Of a DNA stretch of 64,000 nt, positions 49,057 to 60,106 are shown piece after piece (position 1 is the first letter of the stretch; the number at the start of each line of letters is the position of its first letter). Source of the DNA: Rhodamnia argentea (Eukaryota; Streptophyta; Magnoliopsida; Myrtales; Myrtaceae); contig NC_063154.1 in the NCBI RefSeq assembly GCF_020921035.1, forward strand, positions 2,914,001 through 2,978,000, given 5' to 3'. The notes under the pieces were generated by a model. The model was not told where the DNA came from. It saw only the letters and a list, made by a program, of their open reading frames with translations, and did not search any database. The position numbers and the translations under genes were made by a program.

Positions 49057-49873
49057 AAAATATTGCGTACCACGTGGTAAAGCTGACCTTGTCCCTTTCT
49101 CCAATTATCGTACGACACGTGTCACAGGGGTCCACCAGAAAAACAAAGAGGGAAAATTTCTCTCTCTGCACGATCTCCCTCCCTCTCTCTCCCCTATGTC
49201 TTTCCCCCTCTCAACACGATGAGGATGGTGGTGGTGGTGGCCAGCTATGACTGATTGGCGCACGGTTCGGGATGAGCGGCTCATGCGCTCATCCATGGTC
49301 GTCATCGATGTCGTTCGGCCAGATCCGATCGGCTCGATCAGCAATGCTGGCGAGTGAGGACTGCTCAATTCCTCGATGAAGTCGAGGGTAACGACGAGAG
49401 GGAGGGACGAGATGTCTCGAGCTTGCAGGTGCCATGGCCGCTCGAGCTGGAGCTTTGCGTTCTCCTGCCACGAGTGAGGCAGCTGCAAGCTCGACATCTG
49501 GCGGTCATGGCCGCGAACCGGCAAGGCTGTCTCGGCCATGCCAAGAATCGGCAAGGCTGCCTCGGCCATGGCTGGTTGAGCTCGACTCGCGGCCATGGCC
49601 GAGAATTGGCAAGGCTATCTCGGCCATGGCTGCTCGCACTCGAACTCTGAATTCGTTGGCCACAGGCGACTACAAGCTCGCATCCGGTGGCCATGGTAGC
49701 AGAGGAGAGAGAGAGGGGGAAAGACACAGAGGAGAGAGAGGGAGGGAGATCGTGCAGAGTGAGAAATTATTCTTCTTTTTTTTTTTTCCCTGGTGGGTCC
49801 CTGCGACACGTGTCGCACAATGAGTGGAGAAAGGGACCACGTCAGCTCTACCACGTGGGTAGAGCAATATTTT
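49057..49873. mobile_element. Large inverted-repeat element carrying G-boxes
   Basis: Arms of about 160 bp (49057-49215 and 49699-49873) are inverted copies. Shared sequence includes AAAATATTGC at the outer end, CCACGTGG, GACACGTGTC, CCCTTTCTCC and TGCACGATCTCCC. The 480-bp centre is GC-rich with tandem units around GGCAAGGCTGTCTCGGCCATG-like sequence (49515-49630). No target duplication or transposase is visible. Each arm carries two CACGTG-type motifs. Confidence 0.75.
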
Positions 49874-50685
49874 GTCCTTTAAGTGATATAAATATTATTT
49901 TCAAAAGAAAAAGACTTTCGTGTAAACAATACGTGGCATAGTAGTTAAGGAAAACCGGTTCAAAATCAGCTCACGGTATAAAATTGGGAATCAAACCGGT
50001 CAAAGCCGGTTTTGCAATTTGTTTAATGAGAAACTGTAATATTGACCAAGTCAAGGCGAAACAAAACTGAAAACTCAAAGAAAAGAAAGTGGACGTTCAG
50101 CAGCGCACGGGAAGGAAAGAAAGGAGGCAAAAAAGAGAAGAAGAAGAAGAAAATGAAAAAAGAAAGAGAAAGGGAAGGCGCTATGATCCAGAGAGCTCGC
50201 GGAATTTTCTAGGAATTAAAACGTTGGGTAAGGATAATTATGCCATGATGTTGGCCAGCGGAAATTTTCTCAAGCACACAACAAAGGGCATATTCAAGAG
50301 TTGGTTCCTCATCTTCAGTGCCAAACAATCCTCGAGTGTTTCATCTTTAGTGCCAACTAGTTTATGAGGTGGAAAGCGCATGTATTATTGGTTGAGAAAG
50401 CGTTGTCATCAAAAGGTATTCACTTAATAATCATCGTCTATACAGATTTGACTTTTAGCATGTCTATTGAGACAATGAAATTAACTAAGGTATGATTATA
50501 ACATCCACCCAACCAACCATCCGAGAGCTAATAGGAGTTTGAGTTGAGTAATCACGGATGAACTAGTATGATGAGTTGAGAAAAGATCATGCACTTCAAA
50601 ACAAAGAAGCAGCTGACACCTAGATGCCATTGTCATGCCGGAAAGGTCTGCCAGGATTTCCTTCACATGTAAAGGAAAAGCTTAC

Positions 50686-53600
50686 CTTAGTGCCATCAGT
50701 TTTCCGTCTTTTTGATTGAGACTTTGCGGGAGATAGGATATGCTCCTCTTTGGCAGCTTCATCTGCATATCTCACATCGGGGAATAAGCGTGTGTCCCTG
50801 GCAGTACATGATCCAATGGCCACTATCGCAGCATGTTGCAAGGGGTGCGAAAATGAAGAGCTCCTGCGAGTGTGTTACCCACCACCAAGGATGTAGACAA
50901 GAAATGGATGTCTCAACTTGCTCCGGCCCACCTGAGGAACAGCGCTGAAGACATAATTTCATGTTTTACCCATCCAGTCATGACAGCAGACGATTTGGTG
51001 GAACTACTACATTCAGCACCAACTTCTGTTTTTGCAGTATGCCTAGAGCAGACTTCATCACATGCTCTTGCAATCACTTGATTAGGTAGAGGATCTACAT
51101 TTTCTGCAGGATTGACCACCTGTAGACAAGAGAATGGTGTAACAAAAGCAAAATTTGTGCAATTTCCACAACCTAAGAGTTCCCACACCAGCTTAAATCA
51201 AAATTGGATGCACAATTGGAGAGCAACATGAAGTGCTACATTTCCTTCCCGAAACCTGTACTTACTATGTCTCTGCATGAACATTTCAAATGATAACTGT
51301 CTAAAGGACCCAGCCTTCGAAATGATCGGATTGTTCTCCACTATTGTAAAACAGATTTCTTCTCGTTTTTTGGTTCAAAAGTCGTTTAATGTGACTTTCA
51401 CATGAAAACTTCACATTCCTGTGAAGTTAATTACAAGGGAAAAAACCACAAAAAACCCCGAACTATGCCAACTGTGACATATTTACCCTAAATTTTTTTT
51501 TTCGACACCAAAAATCCCAAACTTTTACTCATGTGACACATTTACCCCAAACTTTTTCTTGTGACATTGAAAATCCTAAACTTATACTCGTGTGACATAT
51601 TTACCCCAAAATATTTTTTTGTGACATCAAAAATCCTAAACTTATATTCGTGTGACACATTTACCTCAAAAATTTGAGGTAAATGTGTCACACGAATATA
51701 AGTTTGGAGTTTTTAGTGTCACAACAAAAAGTTTGGAGTAAATGTATCACACAAGCACAAGTTTGGAGTAAATGTGTCACATGCGTACAAGTTTAGAGTT
51801 TTTTGTGTCACAAATAAAAGTTTGGGGTAAATGTGTCACAGCGGGCATAGTTTAGGGTTTTTGGTGGCTTTTTCCCTAATTACAATAAGTAAATCTCGCT
51901 TCTTATCGTATCCAATATGATTCCCGTGAGCCTTTCTACCAGTAAGGCTTGAAGGGACAGGTGTTGAAAGTGCAAATACTGAGCAGTTAGAAATGATACT
52001 CGTCAAACATGTACTGGGATGTGCTTTGCGTCATATAATACCTTATTCAAAGGATAATAAAAAGTAGGACAAAAGCAAGGCCTTAGAGCAGGTCAAGTTG
52101 TCTCACAAATTGTCAAAGCAGTATAACCCTCAGAAAGAAATGACTGCCATGTATAAGAGATTTTTTTATTTATTTGGTAAGATGGGGAGTCCAGGATAGG
52201 ACTCATATCCAAGACCTCTCAGATCTTGACTAGTCTGAGATATAATTAGCTGTGAACCTGAAGAAATCAAACAAAGTTACATTCATCAATCGCAAGTCAA
52301 GGGCATATGCGAACACTTACCACATTACCATGAGATTTCACCAATTCCAGAGCGTACTTCATAAAACTTACAACTGATTGTGAGTCTTCCTCACTAAACC
52401 CAGTTATGCCACTGATATTGCTGCTATGAGAAAAATCAGAAGTCAAGAGAACAAATTAGTATGGACATAGGGTATGGATAACTGCACATAATACACATGA
52501 ATATAGAGGACCAGATGGTTCCTTGTGATGGAAATGCGAAAATAAAGGACAAAGATTTGCACAAACTCCATTGAATTGCGTTATGCAAAGAGGTGAAGCT
52601 GAAGTTTGATTGCAAAAGGTGGGAGAGGGGAATGATAAGACTTAAACCTGGCCAAGTGCCTTAAAAGAGTCATTTCCAACCAACTAGCAACCCTTGGTCT
52701 CTATAGTCATTATTCATTAGCAGCCATTGTGCATGATGGAGATGGCTTGATCAATTATTCCTTGAGAGTAACTTCTTTGGTTTATATATGACCCCAAACT
52801 CCTCTCAGTCCAGATGCAACCAAAACTGATATAACTCAATTGAATGAAGTAAAATCAATCACATCCTGAATTTCTAAAAAGAAAGCTTATCAAATTTGAG
52901 ATGGGCACTCAAACTGCAACTTCTGTAAGTCTCTGGTTTTCAGACTCCAACTTCCAAATTATTATGCTTGGAAACATATTCCGAAGGAGGTCAAAAGTAT
53001 AACATGAACACCCTAAGCTGCCCAAAGAACATATAAATTCATAAGGAAGTTATCCAGGAAAAACCACCTTACCTGCTCCTTTAATTGACACGACATTAGA
53101 ATCAGAGATATCTGCACATGCTGATGAAAATACCCTAAAACTGCAAAAATGTCCTAAAACATGATGGCAACATGTTGACCTTAAGGCACGAACATGCATT
53201 ACCATTACTGATTGGATATTTTAAAAGAGACGTACTAGGTTGGTGGATGGAATGAGGTGGGCCATAGCTTGCGCTGTTCTACCCACTATTCCTTTGACAA
53301 GGCAGCATATTTGCAGACCTATCACAAATTAGCACGAATAAGTACAAAGAACAAACTCCCACTTTGTCATCACATAATGAAGTGAAACAACGCCATTTTC
53401 AGTTCTTATGTAGCATATCTTCTTGCAAGCGTATTTGAATGTAAAGATATACTAATTACAACTAATAGAATTTCCCAAAATCAAATCATCTGTGCAATTT
53501 GGAAAATTCGAGAAAGATATACACTTCCACCTAACATTCGATAGGATATGGTATATCCTATCCGTCTTCATTCCGGGCTACAGGCATCACTTATTTACAC

Positions 53601-56076
53601 GCCATAATGAATTTAAAAAAATAATATACATTATGAACAAGAAAAAGGATAAAAAATTCAAGAGATGGAAATTTCGTTTAAATTCAGGGTTTGAAAGCCA
53701 ATTTGATCTACATATACAATGCCATCCTATCCAGCCACAGAAGTGCTACCTTACAAGAATCTAATGCCATGGACAACGCAGGTGTTTATTGTTGCTTTAT
53801 AACGATCAACCAGTAAAGATGTCCCGACTACTCATTTACTTGAAAGTACAGTTGACTGGATGCGTGGACATAGTAGAGCAAACAATATTAGTGTACAACA
53901 ACCTATACCAAGAAGCCCTCTTTGGCCTAAATAACCTATACAGCATTTAAAAAAAACTACAAAGACCAAAAGAATTCCCAAGCGAAGCCCATAATTGTCC
54001 ACCTTGGTCATAAACACAACCATACCTCCTAAAGCGGCAGAAGGATAATCATTGCGAAAGAACTCTTTTCTAAATAACAGTTTGATGCAGAGCTATCACC
54101 CGATATGCACTAGTTGCTCAAATGAGATGTCCCGTCAAAAAATAAATGAGGGAGAACTCGTGAAATAAAAATTCTCAAGAACTTGGAAAATGTGAGAAGA
54201 GAAAAGGCATGAACAGATGTCAAACACGCCAGCGGTTCATGGCAGTGTAAGATACTCCGTAAGTAAACATTACCACTCATGGATACCATAACTTGTCAAA
54301 GCTGAATACGGTTCTCTCTACAAGTTATTGAACATAATGCGAAATATGGGAAAATCAGCCTGAAATGCTAACAAGAAAACAACCCACTTTTGCCACAAAA
54401 CGACTCAACTTATAAGAACTAATTACATTCTTCACGTCACATGGAAGTCCATCAAAATCACCATTTTCAGGAGCCAGACATAAGATCACCATAGCTGAAT
54501 TTTTCATGTCAAAACCATTACAACAACCAGACACTTCCAGAGTTCCACAAGAAACCAGCCAAAGAATCGCTGAACAGCTGGGTAGGTAAAAGATGATTTT
54601 TTCATAAAAAATACGAACACCAATCCCGGGTTTCCAGCAAATGGACCTTGTATAGGAAATAATTAGAAGATTCTTCAAGACAATTACCACTTCATCCTCA
54701 AAAGCAAATTACATTATATTGAGCGGGCCACTGTTTTTGTTTGGTTTCTTGTTTTCTCAACTTTCTGATCTTTCAATCCTATTTATTTCCTGCTAATGAT
54801 CCTTTTCTGCACTTCATGTGCACATAAGGGCTGTTGTAATCCTATTCAATCAGTTTTCAAGATTGATTAAGCGAAAAACAACAAACTGTGCACTTAAATT
54901 AACAAGCACTACAGGTTGTTTTCATAATTATTCATCAAGTTTTTCAAAGCCTTGCATAGCCAATACTCATTAGCGAACAAGCTGAAGACCAGAAACCAAT
55001 GGTAGCATTTGAATTTCAACAGAAAATATTCTTCCTGAATCAGGCATTTTGTTTATCATAATAGTCCCTCAAAAGAAGTGCCAGCAGTAATGGAGAAAAT
55101 TTAGGATATGCATGCGCAACTGGAGGAGGTGAGGAGCACCCCTCATTCACCCCACAACATAAGCAAACCATCCACTGAAGACCGCAGCTTCATCAGTCTA
55201 GAGTGTGGCTTAGGAGAAGGTGTCTTGTAGAGGAATTACAGCGATTATGTGAATATGACTTTAAATATCTAATGCTGATTGACTTGCTATATTCAAATTA
55301 ATGACTTACGGTGCTTCCAATGCAGAAAAAGCTTTCTCATAGCTTTGGGGCTTAAAAGTTTCAATATAATTTCTTCTATCTGATGACAATTGACGCGCAT
55401 GGGGTCAGAAGATTCTATTCCCTCTTTTCTGTTACTTAAAGAGCAGTAAATACGCAGGACTTATGTCTGATCAAGAACTCCACGCGTGAGTATAAACTAC
55501 AGACATTTAATTCTTTGCATGAAATTGTTCCTGTTAAACAACCCTCGCATGATGACAACAACATTGCAATGATCTTTTAAACTTTTGAAGGGTAACCCAT
55601 GAGAAAAAGGCAATAGAAACACCTAATTAAGCAACTACTCTTATGCACACCTCATGAGTAAAGCTCCAATCCTGATGAGCGAAGCTCCACCTATGATTTC
55701 CATCTTAATATTCCAAAACGACATGCACAACAAACATCGTTCCTCAATTTCAAAGGTGCAAGAAACAATGATGTTCAAATGCCATTATCATTAAGTGACC
55801 AATCCCACCAGTAACAATAAGACATACCTCCTTCGAGACACTTCTTCTTCACCCGCTTCGCGTAATGGAGGTCCGCCAATGGCGCAATTTGACTCAAACG
55901 CCTAACCGATAACCAAAAGAACCGATTATCAAATTCGAGCGACCAAATAAGAAACAGAGGTCTGAGAAGCGCACCACGAGCTTAATACATATATTCCAAC
56001 GTAAAACACTTGAGACTGACCTTGTGACAGTGTTCGTGAGCTTCGGCTGCTCAATCTGAGCGGCGACCGCGTTCAC
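50686..56076 (-). pseudogene. TAD3: Broken tRNA adenosine deaminase subunit TAD3/ADAT3
   Basis: Six exon remnants keep GT-AG sites and matching phases: 56076-56021, 55901-55828, 54494-54388, 53318-53236, 52420-52321 and 51119-50686. They read IEQPKLTNTVTR, then RLSQIAPLADLHYAKRVKKK, MVILCLAPENGD, VCKYAALSKE, LWPTSFHPPTY, NISGITGFSEED, and finally HPLQHAAIVAI with the ADAT3-type Val in place of the catalytic Glu. Defects: no ATG (an in-frame TAA lies just upstream of 56076), a TAG at 53286-53288 where the family has Glu, at least two frameshifts in the last exon, and no downstream exon with the zinc-binding PCTMC. In the intact heterodimer TAD3 pairs with TAD2 to make inosine-34 in tRNA anticodons, so a functional copy should exist elsewhere. 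Confidence 0.8.
51437..51876. mobile_element. Foldback MITE (440 bp) with 9-bp target duplication, inside TAD3 relic intron
   Basis: The ends are GGGAAAAA and TTTTTCCC. The flanks are TAATTACAA on both sides (51428-51436 and 51877-51885). The whole element is an inverted repeat centred near 51672, where TTACCTCAAAAATTTGAGGTAA forms the turn. Each arm repeats a ~60-bp unit around GTGACACATTTACCCCAAAC. This fits a Mutator-like MITE. It lies between the last two exon remnants of the TAD3 pseudogene. Confidence 0.9.
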
Positions 56077-57471
56077 TGCTTAAGAAACGCCAATTCCGAA
56101 GGGCAAACTACATCAGCAAAAGTCAAGTTCAGATATTTCACTCAGGATTTGTCAGTCGTCTCGTCTACTAAGAAGAAACCTCTGAGTTGCTGGTACAGGA
56201 GGAACCGGTGGCCTGCCAGGAACGCGGATGATTCGCCATGCATCATTCTCGCTGCTCATTGTTCTTCGCAGCTATCTTCCGTCACTGGCCCAACAGGAGG
56301 TGATCAAGCGCGGAAGCTGTTGGTGGTCGTCGGTATTCGGGGCCTCGGTGGTCGCGGAGCTCGAAGGCGCCTGAAAGTTGAAGAGGCTGCGACCCTCAGA
56401 GAGAGGGAGGGAGAGAGAGAGCGAGCACTGGGCCTGATTGTGGGCCTGAACTGGCCCACTCTCTTTCAAGCCCGGCGCACAAATTGTGTTGCTGGTCGTT
56501 TGGGTGTTATTACACTGCAGTGGCCCTTTTTTCTTCGTTAATTGATCTTCATCGAAGGATAATTCTTGTAGTTTTTAAAATTTTTAAATAATACATGCCG
56601 AATTATATTCCTTTTTAACATGGTATTCAAGTTAGGCGATCCAGAGCAAATTATGAGCGCGCCAGGTGCACACATCGCATCTCGCGTCGGTTCTCCTTTT
56701 AAATTTGTTATTGATATATGTTTATCAATGCCGATCATCAATCTGCAATATTGTTTGTGTCGTCCGCTGCTGTCCTAGAAGTGCATGATTTCAATCACTA
56801 AATGACATGAATGATAATAATTATTTTGTTGCAACAATTAACTAGACATAACCAAGGTGAGACATTACACTTTTTTTTTTTCTATTTTTACTTCTTTCTT
56901 TGTCTTATGAAGACGGAATTAAATCCCTTAAATATGCGCATTATTAGATTAGCATAAGTTCCTAACTTAAATAATGACATGCGTTCTATGCAATAACTAA
57001 TTAAACACGATGTACACGAAACACTAACTACAAAAAAAAAAAAATTGAAATTAGATCATAAAAACATATCAAAACGCAAATGGCGTGCAACATGCACCGA
57101 TTAAAATTAATAAATGACAATGAACATCATTTTATGAGTTGAAATTCGAAATAAATTAATCTCATGATTAAATACGACCTATTTGATATGCTAATCTATG
57201 CAGTTAAGTTTTTCTTCGTGAATGAACGAAACCTACTCTATTATGCATAGATATGCAAGCAAAAAGTGATGATGACCATCCCCTTTTTTTTCTATAAAAA
57301 AAAATCCTACTCGCCAATTTTCCTTTCAAAATCCCAAGCCCATCCGCTTATGATTGTGTTGGGAAGAAAAATAATGAACTAATCTTGAATTAATCTTCAC
57401 TTCTAATTGATTTGAAGCAATCTCGACCCAAATCTTGGACCAATTTTGAACCCAAAAAACAAATTAGGCGA
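56077..57471. other. Intergenic DNA right of the TAD3 relic
   Basis: Holds a GA-rich tract (56397-56421) where a TAD3 leader would have been. AT-rich afterwards. Nothing else recognised. Confidence 0.4.
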
Positions 57472-57998
57472 GATATATATTGCATGTTTATTTACTGTGC
57501 TATGATCATCCATACGGAATGTAAAGGTGACAGTGAAAAACCCCACACCGATACACTTGTAATAAATTTACCTCAAATTAATTTTTTGATCATAACAAAC
57601 TCCAAACCGGTACACTCGTAACAAATTTACCTCAAACTGGTACACATGTGACAAAATTACATTCCATTAATTTTCGTTAAATTTTACAATCAAATTGCTG
57701 AATTAGATGACACGTGTTTGTTGACGGGTTTATCGGTTTGAGATTTTTACTTTTCGTTTGTCACGGGTGTACCGGTTTGGGGTTTCTTGTGGTCAAAATA
57801 TTAGTTTGACATAAATTTATCACGGATGCGCTAGTTTGGAGATTTTGGTGATCAACAAATTAGTTTGGGATAAATTTATCTATACTAGTTTGGGGTTTTT
57901 TATGGCATTAACCTTAAAACCTATTAAATGCTCAAAAGTCACCTTTACATTCTGCACAGAAGATCATAGCACAGTAAATAAACATGCAATATATATAA
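57472..57998. mobile_element. Nested inverted-repeat element
   Basis: Outer arms of ~60 bp (57472-57534 and 57938-57998) share ATTGCATGTTTATTTACTGTG and AATGTAAAGGTGAC in inverted order. Inner arms built from CCAAACYGGTACAC and AAATTTACCTCAAA units are also inverted. No clear target duplication was found. Confidence 0.7.
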
Positions 57999-58209
57999 AA
58001 AGTTAGATTGTTCAAGCAACTCGATTTGTTTATGACCAACCTAAATTTCCAATTATATAGATGTTAGTGCCACGCCGAAATATCGTTTTATTGAATGCAA
58101 AGAAGAAGCAGAGAATCAAGCTATAGAATCAAATGCAAGAGTTGGTTCCATATATATATATATATGGCATGGATGTCCAAATTTCTTTAGCGTACTACTG
58201 AATTTTTCT

Positions 58210-58857
58210 TGGCCAAACGGATGTCACTAAGCAATTTGATTTTGGGATTGAGAACATGGAGCAATTGAAATGCTGCATAATTCAGGATTGTGATGAGATT
58301 CAGGTTATTCATGACAAAACCGACATGCACGATGACGCTGATAGAAACGAGACTGTATTGGAGACATGGGAGGATGATAGGCAATTTCTCGGATCACTCG
58401 AATATTTTTACATATGTCGTATGAAGAGTTTGAGACACATTTATGAGGGGCTACTGCATCGAAGATGTTTGTTTCATCTTAAAAGCTTGTCTTTACGCAC
58501 ATGTTCTGGAAAACCTCGATAGCATAGAGGAGCTCGAAGTCATAAACTTCCCCCTTCTCTTAAGTATAGTGAGGGGTGAAGGTGCTTCTATTTACAAGAG
58601 TACCTTTTTCCTTCCCAAATTAAAAAAATATATCTTTAATCTGTTTGCCTGAAATGATTAGCATTTCTGGAGGCTTACATATTGCACCAAACTCGGCAGC
58701 AATAAAGATTGCTCATTGTCCGAATCTCAAGAGTCCAACGGATGAAATATGCTGTAATCATCTTACCGGGGCTAAAAGTAAGGTACTAATTAGTGGAGAG
58801 AATTGCTTTGTTGAAATGACGCCTGTCTTTTCTTCAGTTTCAGATGATACATTAGAT
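58210..58857 (+). pseudogene. LRR fragment of a CC-NBS-LRR resistance gene
   Basis: Three overlapping frames read as one leucine-rich-repeat region when followed across indels. The first is FDFGIENMEQLKCC...YEGLLHRRCLFHLKSLSLRTC (frame to about 58500). The second is VLENLDSIEELEVINFPLLLSIV (to about 58640). The third is LPEMISISGGLHIAPNSAAIKIAHCPNLKS (to 58857). The style matches the C-terminal repeats of RPS2/At4g27190-like proteins. No NB-ARC domain (P-loop, GLPL or MHD) lies upstream, so this is an isolated relic. Confidence 0.8.
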
Positions 58858-60066
58858 TGAACAAAATTAATAGCTGCAGCCCCAGCTTTAATGCAGAGAA
58901 AAATTGAAATGTCAACACTTATTTGAATGAACTCTCTATCTTCTTTCGAACAAAATAAGTTTGAGATAGATGTAGAGGAGGTTGAGGGTGTGATGTCACA
59001 AGAAGGGAGCATCGAGTATCAAGCCGAGTTGTTGGAACAATCATCTCGTTCCAGATCTCCGAAATTTGCTATGATCTTTGCTGAAGAGAGCTGACATGAA
59101 CTTGACACCATTTGAATCTGTGGAATACTTGAGGAAGTATGGACAAGGGTTTATGGTTTAAGAGCGCAAGGAAGAAGAAACAAAAAGATTTGACTTTTAC
59201 TCTTTCAAAATCGAGGTCCAAAAAGCTAGCGATCCGAGGGAGATATGATTACAATGATTCGAAATCCGCAAGCGATCAAGCAAAGTGTTAGAATGCTATG
59301 AGAATTATAGCCTGGCCAGCGAAGCGTAGAGTACGAAGTATCAGGGTGCGGGGCAACATGCAAAGCTTGGTCGTGAAGAAAGGTGTGTGAAGTCGAGGTA
59401 TCGTTTAAAAGAATTAAATTCCTTTTAATTCTTTTAAAAATGGGCATATGTTGACACCCAAAAATAATTTATTAATGCATGTATCTAAAGCGTGAGGGAA
59501 AATGACTCCCACTTGCCATGCGAGGAGTCTTATGTTATCGACCAGCGGGAGAATTTCGAGAAGCCTATATATACTACCACATATCAATGTCGTGTATCAC
59601 AACCAGTTACACATGATGATGGAGACGAAATAGCCATGAATGTTGGTACTGATAAGATAAGATGCCAGCAAGGATTTGATGTAATATTCAAGAAGCACGC
59701 CGGAACAAAGAAACATGTTTTTGGATATCCAGCTTAAGAATAATTATCAACGGTTACTTGAACATTTGAAAAGCCTCCTAAAGACTTGGTCCGAAGGTCC
59801 TGAAAGAATGGACAACGTGGGTACGATTTTCCAGAGTGAGAGGAGAAGAGGACAGAACCGATTCAGAGAAGTTTGAGGAGTTACATGGAGCGTCACACAA
59901 ACCCAAAATAACTGCTTGAAAACTTGGTCAAATGAGCTCATGCAGAATGGTGGATGTGGGAGCAACCGATAAAGAAGTGCTGACAGCTACAACCGTCAAA
60001 AGGCGCTTATCAATTCAACCATTATAAATACCATCCGACATCCACCATTAGGGCCCTTGAATAAAT

Positions 60067-60106
<40 letters not shown>

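Noticed and set aside
50872-51081. Plus-strand frame
   Set aside because: Antisense to the last TAD3 exon remnant, which has clear family motifs.
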